Positions 36,896 to 45,228 of a stretch of DNA of 64,000 nt are shown here, one piece after another. Under the pieces are notes generated by a model. The model was not told the DNA's origin and searched no databases. It saw only the letters and a program-made list of their open reading frames with translations. The first letter of the stretch is position 1, and each line of letters starts with the position of its first letter. The DNA comes from Streptomyces venezuelae (GTDB taxonomy: Bacteria; Actinomycetota; Actinomycetes; Streptomycetales; Streptomycetaceae): NCBI RefSeq assembly GCF_008642335.1, contig NZ_CP029191.1, positions 6,386,001-6,450,000 on the forward strand. The letters run 5' to 3'. The position numbers and the translations under genes were made by a program.

Positions 36896-38137
36896 GTGAG
36901 CTCGGGCGGGCGGGAGCTGCCCCCTGGTGACGAGGGTCACGAGGGGAGCTCCGCGGACGTACCCCCTGGAGCGGTGTCCCTGGCCCGGCCGATGGAGATG
37001 GAATCTCAGATCGGACCGGAACTGGACTGGGACGCCGACGCCTGGCGCGAGGTCCGTACGCGCGCGCAGCGCGCGGGGCGGGCCTACATCTGGCTGAACC
37101 TGGTGGAGCAGCGGCTGCGCGCGGTCGTGGCCGCTGTTCTGCGTCCCGTCTACGAACCCGTCCACGCCGACGACTGGGTCGTCGCCGCGGCGGGCCCGGC
37201 CGGGCAGGAGTGGGTGCAGCGGGCCGTCGCCGTGCGTGAGGTGAGCCGCCGCAAGGGCTATCTGCTCGACCCCGCCGACGACAACGTCCTCAGCTTTCTG
37301 ACACTGCCGCAGCTGCGTGAGCTGATGGTGCAGCACTGGCCGTGCTTCGAGCCGTACTTCGACGACCGGCGCGACGTCGAGCTCGCCCTCGACGAGCTGG
37401 AGGTCACGCGGAACGTCGTCTCCCGCAACCGCGCCCTCTCCGAAACGGTCCTCGCCCAGGCCGAGCGCGCCTCCGCCCGCCTCCTGGACATGCTCGGCTC
37501 CGGCACCGACACGCCCTCCGCGCGGCGGCTGCCCGTCGACGCCGTCGAGGATCTGGTCGGCGACCGGTACGCGGACGTGGTGGCCGTGCACTCGGACCGG
37601 GTGCGGCTCCTGCGCCGGTTCCCCGCGGAGGACATGTTCGGCGGCGCCCGCAGGCTCGACGCCATCGGGATAGGGCTCAACCTCCTCGTGCAGAACTTCT
37701 CCGGGCGGCGGCTGGTCCGGCTCGCCGAGTCCGGCTGCCGGACGCGGCTGCTCTTCCTCAATCCGGCCAGCAGCGCGGTCAAGCGCCGGGAACGCGAACT
37801 GGGGATAAAGAAGGGTGAGTTGAGCCGGTCCGTCGAGATGAACATCCTGCACATGCGCCGGGTCAGGGCGCGGCTCAAGGACCCTGGCGCGTTCGAGATC
37901 CAGGTGTTCGACGAGACGCCGCGCTTCACCGCCTATCTGGTCGACGGGGACGGTGCGGACGGCATCGGTGTCGTCCAGTCGTATCTGCGCAGGACCCGCG
38001 GGATGGAGGCGCCGGTGCTCGTGTTGCGGGGCGGCAGCCGGGTGGTCAAGTCGGGCGATCCGGGCGACGGCGGCCTTTTCGCCACATACCGCGAGGAGTT
38101 CGAGGTGGCCTGGGCGGACTCGCGCCCGGTGTCCTGA
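36896..38137 (+). CDS. SAV2148-type HEPN-domain protein
   Basis: The 413-residue protein matches, from memory, the conserved Streptomyces family named after SAV2148, with an N-terminal helical HEPN-like region (RTRAQRAGRAYIWLNLVEQR, residues about 55-150). A C-terminal part with FSGRRLVRLAESGCRTRLL and FNPASS-like FLNPASSAVKRRE follows. GTG 36896 is chosen because GGAAGG precedes it and the family begins SSGG-x-ELPPGDEGHEGSS. The C-terminal domain may bind a nucleotide or phosphorylated ligand, but this is not established. No antitoxin or partner gene is adjacent, so a toxin role is not supported. It is followed 78 bp later by an exonuclease gene in the same direction. Confidence 0.85.
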   Translation: MSSGGRELPPGDEGHEGSSADVPPGAVSLARPMEMESQIGPELDWDADAWREVRTRAQRAGRAYIWLNLVEQRLRAVVAAVLRPVYEPVHADDWVVAAAGPAGQEWVQRAVAVREVSRRKGYLLDPADDNVLSFLTLPQLRELMVQHWPCFEPYFDDRRDVELALDELEVTRNVVSRNRALSETVLAQAERASARLLDMLGSGTDTPSARRLPVDAVEDLVGDRYADVVAVHSDRVRLLRRFPAEDMFGGARRLDAIGIGLNLLVQNFSGRRLVRLAESGCRTRLLFLNPASSAVKRRERELGIKKGELSRSVEMNILHMRRVRARLKDPGAFEIQVFDETPRFTAYLVDGDGADGIGVVQSYLRRTRGMEAPVLVLRGGSRVVKSGDPGDGGLFATYREEFEVAWADSRPVS

Positions 38138-38215
38138 CTCCGCCCCCCGGATTGTCAGTGGCGCATGGGATCGTGGTGGTCACTGGGGGAAAGCACCACG
38201 AAGAAGGGGGCGGCC

Positions 38216-38926
38216 ATGGGCTGGCACCAGGAGCTGCTGATCGGTTTCGACCTGGAGACGACAGGGACGGATCCGAACGAGGCGCGCATCGTCACCGGCG
38301 CGGTCATCGAGGTCAAGGCCGGCGAGACGCTGGGGCGCCGCACCTGGCTCGCGGACCCGGGAGTTCCGATCCCGCCGGACGCGGTGGCCGTGCATGGCAT
38401 CACGAACGAACGGGCGGCGGCCGAGGGCAGACCCGCCGCCGAGGTCGCGGACGCGCTCGCCGACGTCCTCACGTCGTACTGGCTGTCGGGCGTCCCGGTC
38501 GTCGCGTACAACGCGGTCTTCGACCTCAGCCTGCTCTCCGCCGAGCTCCGCAGGCACGGCCTGCCGTCCCTGCGCGACCGGCTCGGCGGCATCGCCCCCG
38601 GCCCGGTGATCGACCCGTACACGATCGACCGCACCGTCGACCGCTACCGCAGGGGCAAGCGGAATTTGGAGGCGGTCTGCACGGAGTACGGAGTGCGGCT
38701 CGAGTCCGCCCACGACGCCGCGGCCGACGCCCAGGCCGCCGCCCGCCTCGCCTGTGCGATAGCCGACCGCCACCCGAAGGTCGCGTCCCTCGGCCCCGCG
38801 GACCTGCACCGCAGCCAGATCGGGTGGTACGCGGAATGGGCGGCGGACTTCCAGGACTTCCTGCGCAGGAAGGGCAACGCGGACGCGGTCGTGGACGGGG
38901 TGTGGCCGCTGCGCGCGGAGAGCTGA
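38216..38926 (+). CDS. DEDDh 3'-5' exonuclease (DnaQ-like)
   Basis: The 236-residue protein has the exonuclease motifs ExoI FDLETTGTDP (D12, E14), ExoII YNAVFDLSLL and ExoIII HDAAADAQA, with the His four residues before the last Asp as in the DEDDh class. A conserved HGIT occurs after ExoI. The ATG at 38216 is preceded by AGGGGG. There is no polymerase or BRCT domain, so it is a stand-alone exonuclease of the DNA polymerase III epsilon or RNase T type; the substrate cannot be decided. It could be cotranscribed with the upstream HEPN gene. Confidence 0.93.
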   Translation: MGWHQELLIGFDLETTGTDPNEARIVTGAVIEVKAGETLGRRTWLADPGVPIPPDAVAVHGITNERAAAEGRPAAEVADALADVLTSYWLSGVPVVAYNAVFDLSLLSAELRRHGLPSLRDRLGGIAPGPVIDPYTIDRTVDRYRRGKRNLEAVCTEYGVRLESAHDAAADAQAAARLACAIADRHPKVASLGPADLHRSQIGWYAEWAADFQDFLRRKGNADAVVDGVWPLRAES

Positions 38927-38951
38927 CCGTCCCGATCGGAAAGCCGACGGC

Positions 38952-39815
38952 TTAGAAGGGGTACCAGCGGACCTCCGCGTCCCCGTCCCTGAGCGACGCC
39001 ACCCGCCTGCGGAACTCGACGAGCGCCTTGGGGTTGGACGGCGCGTGCTGCGCGACCCACGCGCAGCTGGCCGTCTCGCGCGCGCCGCGCAGCACGGCGC
39101 ACCCCTCCCACTCCCGCACGTCCCAGCCGTACGTCGACACGAGCCCGTCGTACGCCTCCGGCGCGAGCCCGTACCGGTCGCGGGAGAGCGCCATGACGAC
39201 CAGGTCGTGCTCCCGCAGGTCGAAGGAGAAGGTCTCCAGGTCCACGAGCACGGGGCCGTCCGGACCGACCAGGACATTGCGGGGCAGCGCGTCCCCGTGG
39301 ATGGGCCCCGGCGCGAGACGGGGCGTCAGCGCCGCCGCGGCCGCCGCGAACCCGTCCCTGCGCTCGCGCAGATAGTCCGCGTCGGCCGGATCGACCGCGT
39401 CACCCGCGAGCCGTAGCCACCGCTCCACGCCACCGAGCAGTTCACGGCGGGGGAGCTCGAAGGAGGGGGAGTCCAGATCGTGCACACGACGGATCAGCGC
39501 GGCGAGATCGCGCGGCTCGGCGGGGCGCACCGCCTCCGGCAGCCGGTGCCAGAGCGTCACCGGATGGCCGTCCACCAACCGAGCCTCGGACTCGGCGGCC
39601 CGCACGGCAGGGACGCCCGCCTCTTCCAGCCAGCGGGCGACCGCCGTCTCGCGCCGCGCCCTGGCCAGGAGCTCGGGGGCTGCCCGCCCCACCTTGACGA
39701 CCAGCTCGCCGACGGCGAACACCGCGTTCTCGCCGAGGGCGAGGAGCCGGGCCCCGCCCGTCGGCACCGGCAGATCCGCCGCGTCCAGTACGTCCCGCGC
39801 CCGCGCCTCGTCCAT
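38952..39815 (-). CDS. Aminoglycoside phosphotransferase-family kinase-like protein
   Basis: The 287-residue protein shows the APH/choline-kinase fold: an N-lobe with VVKVGRAAPELLARARRE, the catalytic loop PIHGDALPRNVLV (H-G-D-x-x-x-x-N) and the metal-binding VLVDLETFSFD. It should phosphorylate a small hydroxyl-containing molecule with ATP; homologues are a mixed group and many are not resistance enzymes. GGGAGG lies 6 bp upstream of the ATG at 39815. It ends 25 bp from the convergent exonuclease gene. Confidence 0.87.
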   Translation of the reverse strand: MDEARARDVLDAADLPVPTGGARLLALGENAVFAVGELVVKVGRAAPELLARARRETAVARWLEEAGVPAVRAAESEARLVDGHPVTLWHRLPEAVRPAEPRDLAALIRRVHDLDSPSFELPRRELLGGVERWLRLAGDAVDPADADYLRERRDGFAAAAAALTPRLAPGPIHGDALPRNVLVGPDGPVLVDLETFSFDLREHDLVVMALSRDRYGLAPEAYDGLVSTYGWDVREWEGCAVLRGARETASCAWVAQHAPSNPKALVEFRRRVASLRDGDAEVRWYPF

Positions 39816-39899
39816 CCCGTGCCTCCCGCACCTGTTGCCCCGTTCGCCCGACAGTCTCGCATTCGCACAGGCCAACCGGTCTGCGAGGGCGCGCAGCTG

Positions 39900-39929
39900 C
39901 TTGACGTATCAAGATCACATCAGCACGAT
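39900..39929 (+). promoter_or_regulatory. Promoter with palindromic operator before sugar ABC importer
   Basis: CTTGACGTATCAAG at 39900-39913 is a palindrome of 5-bp arms and contains a good -35 box TTGACG. A weak -10 box CACGAT follows at 39924-39929, 17 bp downstream. The next gene starts at 39986. A repressor bound here would block RNA polymerase. No regulator gene lies next to the importer, so it would act from elsewhere. Confidence 0.5.
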
Positions 39930-39985
39930 GACGGAGGCCGCCGGGGCGGCCGCATCCGCACGAGCCGCCCGAAGGAGCCGATCCC

Positions 39986-40909
39986 GTGACATTGGCGACC
40001 GCAACGAAGCGGTCAGCGAGAGGGAAGCCGGGACGCGGCGTCGCGGACCACGGCGCGTGGTTCCTCGTGCTGCCCGCCCTCATCCCCATTCTCGTCCTCA
40101 GCGTCGGACCGCTCCTCTACGGCATCGCGCTGGCCTTCACCGACTCCCAGTCGGGCCGCACCGAACCCACCCAGTGGGTCGGCGCCCTCAACTTCCAGGA
40201 CCTGCTGCACGACACGCTGTTCTGGGACTCGTTCCGCATCGGCCTGCTCTGGGCGTTCGGCGTCACCGTGCCGCAGTTCTTCCTCGCGCTCGGCCTCGCC
40301 CTCCTGCTCAACCAGCCGCTGCGGATGCGCTGGCTCGCGCGGGCGCTGGCGATCATCCCGTGGGCGATGCCCGAGGTCGTCGTCGGCATCATGTGGCGGC
40401 TCGTCTACCACCCGGACGCGGGCGTGCTCAACGAAACGCTCTCCGATCTCGGCCTCGGCGACGGCAAGGACTGGCTGACGGGCACGGCCACCGCGCTCTT
40501 CGCCGTCATCGTCGTCGGCGTCTGGGCCGGCATGCCGCAGACCACCGTCGCCCTGCTCGCCGGACTGCAGAACACCCCGCGCGAACTGCACGAGGCCGCC
40601 GCGATGGACGGCGCGGGCGCCTGGCGTCGGTTCACCACCGTCACCTGGCCCGCGATCAAACCGATCGCCCTCGCCATCACCGCGCTGAACTTCATCTGGA
40701 ACTTCAACTCGTTCGCCCTGGTCTACGTCCTCACGCAGGGCGGCCCCGGCGGCCGCACCCGCCTCCCCATGCTCTTCGCCTACGAAGAGGCGTTCCGCTA
40801 CGGCCAGTTCGGCTACGCGGCGGCCATGGGCTGCGTGATGGTCGCGGTGATCTCCGTCATCCTGTCCGTCTACCTCGTGGGCCGACTGAAGGGAGGCGAC
40901 GAGGCATGA
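39986..40909 (+). CDS. ABC sugar importer permease, MalF/UgpA type
   Basis: The 307-residue protein has six membrane helices and the cytoplasmic EAA loop ELHEAAAMDGAGAWRRF that docks to the ATPase. GTG 39986 follows AAGGAG. It heads a three-gene operon with a second permease and a lipoprotein, together forming a carbohydrate uptake class 1 importer. The last four bases ATGA overlap the next start. Substrate unknown. Confidence 0.94.
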   Translation: MTLATATKRSARGKPGRGVADHGAWFLVLPALIPILVLSVGPLLYGIALAFTDSQSGRTEPTQWVGALNFQDLLHDTLFWDSFRIGLLWAFGVTVPQFFLALGLALLLNQPLRMRWLARALAIIPWAMPEVVVGIMWRLVYHPDAGVLNETLSDLGLGDGKDWLTGTATALFAVIVVGVWAGMPQTTVALLAGLQNTPRELHEAAAMDGAGAWRRFTTVTWPAIKPIALAITALNFIWNFNSFALVYVLTQGGPGGRTRLPMLFAYEEAFRYGQFGYAAAMGCVMVAVISVILSVYLVGRLKGGDEA

Positions 40910-41742
40910 TGCGCACGACAAAGCCGGCGCGCGCCGCACAGTACGTGGCGCTCGCCGCCTACCTCGTCTTCCTCGCCTTCCCGTTCCTCTGGCTGATCTC
41001 CACGGCGTTCAAGCCCGCGCGGGAACTGGGCAGCCTGCACCCCACCTGGATCCCCAAGGACCCGACCCTGGACAACTTCCGCCAGGCCTTCGACGAGCAG
41101 CCGCTCCTGCGGGCCGCGGGCAACTCCCTGATCGCGGCGCTCAGCGCGGCCCTGATCGCGGTCGTCATCGCGACACCGATGGCGTACGTCATGGCCAGGC
41201 ACCGCAACCGCGTCGCGAAGGCGGCCACCGGCTGGGTGGTGATCAGCCAGGCGTTCCCGTTCGTCCTGATCATCATCCCGCTGTTCCTGATCCTGAAGAA
41301 CCTGCACCTGATCAACTCGCTGCTCGGCCTGATCATGGTCTACGTGGTGTGGTCGCTGCCGTTCGCGCTGTGGATGCTCGTCGGGTACGTCCGCGCGGTC
41401 CCGACCGAGCTGGAGGAGGCCGCAGCGGTGGACGGCGCGAGCAAGGTGCGCACCTTCGTCTCGGTCGTCGCGCCGCTGCTCGCCCCCGGCATCGTGGCCA
41501 CCGCGATGTTCGCCTTCATCACCGCATGGAACGAGTTCTTCTTCGCGCTCGTCCTGCTCAAGACCCCGGAGAAGCAGACGTTGCCGGTCATCCTCAACCG
41601 CTTCATCGGCACGGAGGGCGTCGCCGACCTCGGGCCGCTCGCAGCGGCGGCGTTCCTCGCGACCATCCCCTCGCTCGTCATCTTCGCGATCATCCAGAAG
41701 CGGATCACGGGCGGCATGCTGGCGGGGGCGGTGAAGGCCTGA
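40906..41742 (+). CDS. ABC sugar importer permease, MalG/UgpE type
   Basis: The 278-residue protein has six membrane helices, the EAA loop ELEEAAAVDGASKVRTF and the C-terminal motif typical of MalG partners. The ATG at 40906 is preceded by GGGAGG and overlaps the upstream stop; a second ATG follows immediately. The stop overlaps the next start by one base (TGATG). No ATP-binding subunit is encoded in this operon, so it probably uses a shared ATPase such as MsiK, as known for many Streptomyces sugar importers. Confidence 0.94.
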   Translation: MMRTTKPARAAQYVALAAYLVFLAFPFLWLISTAFKPARELGSLHPTWIPKDPTLDNFRQAFDEQPLLRAAGNSLIAALSAALIAVVIATPMAYVMARHRNRVAKAATGWVVISQAFPFVLIIIPLFLILKNLHLINSLLGLIMVYVVWSLPFALWMLVGYVRAVPTELEEAAAVDGASKVRTFVSVVAPLLAPGIVATAMFAFITAWNEFFFALVLLKTPEKQTLPVILNRFIGTEGVADLGPLAAAAFLATIPSLVIFAIIQKRITGGMLAGAVKA

Positions 41743-43058
41743 TGCGCAGGGCACCGCGCATGGCATCGCGCAGGGCACCTCGCCTGGGAGCCGCCGTCGC
41801 CGCGCTCACGCTGCTGCTCGCCGGATGCAGCGGTGACTCCGGGGACGACGACGGGAAGATCACCCTCCAGTTCCAGTCCCTGGCGTGGCAGAAGGAATCC
41901 GTCGACGCCAACAAGGCGCTCGTCGAGGAGTGGAACGCCACCCACCCGGACGTGCGTGTCGAGTACATCCAGGGCAGCTGGGACAGCGTCCACGACCAGC
42001 TGCTCACCTCCTTCGAGGGCGGCGAGGCGCCGGACATCATCCACGACGCCTCGGACGACCTCGCGGACTTCGCGTACGGCGGGTATCTCGCGGACATCGG
42101 CGACCTCCTGCCCGAGCGCCTCAAGGCGGACATCCCGCAGCGCAGCTGGGAGACGGCGACCTTCGACGGGAAGATCTACGGAGTGCCGTTCCTCCAGGAG
42201 CCGCGCGTCCTGATCGCCAACTCCAAGTGGCTGAAGAAGTCGGGGGTGCGCGTCCCGACGCCCGGGAAGCCGTGGAGCTGGCCGGAGTTCCGGAAGATCA
42301 CCAAGGAGCTCGGCGACGGCACGGACGGGAAGTACGGCGTCGCCTGGCCTCTCAAGGAGCCGGTCTCGGCCACGCTCAACCTCTCCCTGTCGACCGGCGG
42401 GAAGATGTTCCACCGGGGCGCGGACGGCAAGGTCGACGTCCGCTTCGACGCGCCCGACCAGGTCATGCCACGCACGGTCCACGACCAGGTCAACGTCGAC
42501 AAGAGCGCGTCCGGCAGCACCCTCGGCATGGGCGGCTCCGACACCCTGCCCGGCTTCTTCGGCGGCAAGTACGCGATGGTCCCGCTCGGCTTCTCGTACC
42601 GCCAGCAGATCGTCCAGCAGGCGCCGAAGGGCTTCGAGTGGCAGGTGCTGCCCGCCCCGGCGGGCGAGGAGGGGCTCGCGCAGGGCGTCAGCCCGCAGAC
42701 CCTGTCCGTCTCTGAGGACAGCGCCCACAAGAAGGAGGCGGCCGAGTTCATCGACTTCTTCCTCCAGCCGAAGAACATGGTGAAGCTCGCGCGCGGCGAC
42801 TGGATGCTGCCGACGGGCGAGGAAGCGCTGCAGGACCCCGCCCTGCGCACGGAGAAGAACGGCTGGTCCGCGGGCACGGCCCTCTCCGAGGACCTGCGGC
42901 CGGCGCCCGCCCAGTCCGTGCGCGGCTACCCCGAGTGGAAGGACAAGGTCGCCACCCCGGCGCTCCAGGAGTACTACAGCGGGGCGATCGACCTCGACGA
43001 ACTGGAGAAGCGGCTGGTGAAGGACGGGAACCTGGTGCTGGCGCGGTACCAGCGCTGA
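41742..43058 (+). CDS. Sugar-binding lipoprotein of ABC importer
   Basis: The 438-residue protein has a lipoprotein signal with lipobox LLAGC (Cys29) and an extracellular solute-binding fold of family 1 (ITLQFQSLAWQKESVDANKA, then YGVPFLQEPRVLIANSKWL). Substrate contacts are likely aromatic but cannot be read off. The first 16 residues contain a small repeat RRAPRMASRRAPRL. It delivers a sugar or oligosaccharide to the two permeases encoded upstream. It ends 19 bp from the convergent response regulator gene. Confidence 0.94.
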   Translation: MRRAPRMASRRAPRLGAAVAALTLLLAGCSGDSGDDDGKITLQFQSLAWQKESVDANKALVEEWNATHPDVRVEYIQGSWDSVHDQLLTSFEGGEAPDIIHDASDDLADFAYGGYLADIGDLLPERLKADIPQRSWETATFDGKIYGVPFLQEPRVLIANSKWLKKSGVRVPTPGKPWSWPEFRKITKELGDGTDGKYGVAWPLKEPVSATLNLSLSTGGKMFHRGADGKVDVRFDAPDQVMPRTVHDQVNVDKSASGSTLGMGGSDTLPGFFGGKYAMVPLGFSYRQQIVQQAPKGFEWQVLPAPAGEEGLAQGVSPQTLSVSEDSAHKKEAAEFIDFFLQPKNMVKLARGDWMLPTGEEALQDPALRTEKNGWSAGTALSEDLRPAPAQSVRGYPEWKDKVATPALQEYYSGAIDLDELEKRLVKDGNLVLARYQR

Positions 43059-43077
43059 AGGTCTGGGGGCGGGGGTG

Positions 43078-43788
43078 TCACAGCCCCGCGCCGGGCTGTC
43101 CCGCGCCGGACTGTCCCGCCCGTACAAGGCCCGACTCGTACGCCGCGATGACCGCCTGCGCGCGGTCGCGGACGCCGAGCTTGGCGAAGATGCCGGTGGC
43201 GTGGTTCTTCACGGTCTGGACGCCGATCGCCATCTGCTGTGCGATCTCGGCGTTGTCGAGGCCCGCGGCGATCAGCCGCAGCACCTCCACCTCGCGTGGC
43301 GTGAGCCCGGAGAGGTCGGCGCCGGGCGGGGCGGGCGCCGGGGCCGGGGCCACGAATGTGGCGAGCAGCCGGGTCAGGAGCCGGGGCGCGACGACGGCCT
43401 CGCCGCGGTGGACGGTGCGCAGCGCGGCCACGAGTTCCTCGGGGGAGACGTCCTTGGGCAGGAACCCCGACGCGCCCGCCCGCAGGGCGCCGACCACGTG
43501 CTCGTCCATGTCGAAGGTGCTGAGCGCGAGGACCCGGCACCCGGGCAGCTCGGCGCTCAGCCGCTCGGTGGCCCTGACCCCGTCGAGCACCGGCATGCGG
43601 ATGTCCATCAGGACGACGTCCGGGCGGAGTTCGTGGGCCGCGGCGACGGCCTGCGCACCGTCGTCCACCTCGCCGATGACCTCGATGGCGGGGTCCGAAC
43701 GCAGGATGAGGGAGAGACCTCGGCGTACCAGGGGCTGGTCGTCGGCGATGAGCACGGTGATCCGCTCGGGCGACATGGCAGAGGTCAT
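43078..43788 (-). CDS. NarL/LuxR-type response regulator
   Basis: The 236-residue protein has a receiver domain with the acidic pocket ADDQ and phospho-acceptor D62 (VVLMDIRMP), a Pro/Ala linker and a LuxR-type helix-turn-helix (LTPREVEVLRLIAAGLDNAE). It is activated by the adjacent histidine kinase, with which it overlaps by four bases (ATGA, 43785-43788). The short C-tail is repetitive (AGQSGAGQPGAGL). Its targets are probably nearby, for example the MMPL operon. Confidence 0.95.
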   Translation of the reverse strand: MTSAMSPERITVLIADDQPLVRRGLSLILRSDPAIEVIGEVDDGAQAVAAAHELRPDVVLMDIRMPVLDGVRATERLSAELPGCRVLALSTFDMDEHVVGALRAGASGFLPKDVSPEELVAALRTVHRGEAVVAPRLLTRLLATFVAPAPAPAPPGADLSGLTPREVEVLRLIAAGLDNAEIAQQMAIGVQTVKNHATGIFAKLGVRDRAQAVIAAYESGLVRAGQSGAGQPGAGL

Positions 43789-45008
43789 CGGGGCGTCTCG
43801 TCTTTCTCGTCGTTCGAGTCGAGTTCGTACGTATCCGCGGGCAGCGGCACTTCCGCGGTCACCGCGAAGCCGCCTTCCGGACGGTTGCCCACGTGCAGGG
43901 AACCGTCGTGGAGGGCGATGCGTTCCCGCATGCCGAGGAGACCGTATCCGCCTCCGGTGCGGTTCGTGCCGGGGTCCCCGCCGCCCGCGCCGTCGTCGGT
44001 CACCTCGACGGCGACCCGGTCCGGGAGGTAGGTGAGCCGGACCGTCGCGCGGGCGGGCCCCGCGTGCTTGCGGGCGTTGGTGAGGGCTTCCTGGACGATG
44101 CGGTAGAGCGTGAGGCCGACGGTCATCGGCAGCGGCCGGGGCCGCCCGGTGACGTGGAGTTCGACCGGCAGACCCGCCGCGACCGAGTCGGCGACGAGCC
44201 GCTCGATGTCGTTCACCCCGGGCTGAGGTTCCGACGGCGTCTCGTCCGGAGTCTCGGTGCTGCGCAGGACGCCGAGGAGCTGCCGCATCTCGTGCAGGGC
44301 CGTGCGGCCCGACTCCTCCAGGGTCACCAGCGCCTCACGGGCCGTCTCCGGATCGCGGTCCAGGGTCGACCTGGCACCGCCGGACATCAGGTACATGGTG
44401 GTGATGTGGTGGGCGACGATGTCGTGCAGCTCCCGCGCGATGCGGCGCCGTTCCTCCGTCACCGCCCGGTCGGCGAGTAGCCTGCGGTTGATGTCCAGCT
44501 GCTGCTTCCACTGCCGCACGGCCAGACCTATGGCGACGAGCAGGCAGGGCGTGACCACCACGTCGGTGATGCCGATCCCCAGGACAGCCTGGTCGGTGTT
44601 CAGGTACCGCAGGACCTGCACGGGCGCGGCGGCGACGACGGAGAGCGCGACGGCCCGCCGCTCGCTGTACCGGGCGACGGTGTAGAGGGCCACCGACACG
44701 GCGGCGCCGTAACTGTTGGACATGGCCACACCCGGGTCCACGACGAGCCCCGTGTTGACGGCCAGCTGCACGCCGAGGACCGCGCCGAGCACGGGCACCG
44801 GGTGCTGACGCCGGAAGAGCAGCGGGACCACGGCGAGGCAGATCAGCAGGACGCCCGGGACGGTGACGCGCGCGCCGGTCCCCTCCTCGCCGGGCGCGAG
44901 ATAGGACAGTACGTCGAGCGTCACCGCGGCAACGGCGAGGACCACGCCGCCCACGGTCGGCCGCGCGCTCTCCGCGGGCGGTACCGGAGGGAAGAAGTCG
45001 CGTCCCAT
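43785..45008 (-). CDS. NarL-family sensor histidine kinase
   Basis: The 407-residue membrane kinase has four to five hydrophobic helices in residues 20-165, a HisKA_3 dimerisation helix with H195 in RRIARELHDIVAHH, and an HATPase domain with NARKHAG and GYGLLGMRER. The lack of a large extracytoplasmic loop suggests an intramembrane or envelope-stress sensing mode. GGAGG precedes the ATG at 45008. It is divergent from the MMPL transporter and shares a 220-bp region with it. Confidence 0.95.
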   Translation of the reverse strand: MGRDFFPPVPPAESARPTVGGVVLAVAAVTLDVLSYLAPGEEGTGARVTVPGVLLICLAVVPLLFRRQHPVPVLGAVLGVQLAVNTGLVVDPGVAMSNSYGAAVSVALYTVARYSERRAVALSVVAAAPVQVLRYLNTDQAVLGIGITDVVVTPCLLVAIGLAVRQWKQQLDINRRLLADRAVTEERRRIARELHDIVAHHITTMYLMSGGARSTLDRDPETAREALVTLEESGRTALHEMRQLLGVLRSTETPDETPSEPQPGVNDIERLVADSVAAGLPVELHVTGRPRPLPMTVGLTLYRIVQEALTNARKHAGPARATVRLTYLPDRVAVEVTDDGAGGGDPGTNRTGGGYGLLGMRERIALHDGSLHVGNRPEGGFAVTAEVPLPADTYELDSNDEKDETPR

Positions 45009-45121
45009 CCGGGCGCCTCCACATATGCACTCATCGAACCGGCTGATCCGGGTCGTCTCTCTTCCGCACCATTACATCCCGGTCCGCCGGGCGGTGAATC
45101 GGCGCGGGGGCGGTTCTTGTG

Positions 45122-45141
45122 CCCAGTACCGGAGTACTGGG
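45122..45141. promoter_or_regulatory. 20-bp palindrome between two-component system and MMPL operon
   Basis: CCCAGTACCGGAGTACTGGG has perfect 8-bp arms around CGGA. It sits 87 bp before the MMPL start and 113 bp before the kinase start, a suitable location for a shared operator. The binding protein is unknown; the neighbouring LuxR-type regulator is the obvious candidate. The rest of 45009-45228 shows no gene. Confidence 0.55.
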
Positions 45142-45228
45142 TGCGGCGGAACGCCGGACCCGGGTCCCGGGTGCGTCCCCTTCCCGCGGCCGACGTGTTC
45201 AACGGGCCCGGCGTGATGACCTTTTGGC

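Noticed and set aside
36896..38926. HEPN/exonuclease as a toxin-antitoxin module
   Set aside because: No small antitoxin, no MNT partner and no overlapping gene pair are present.
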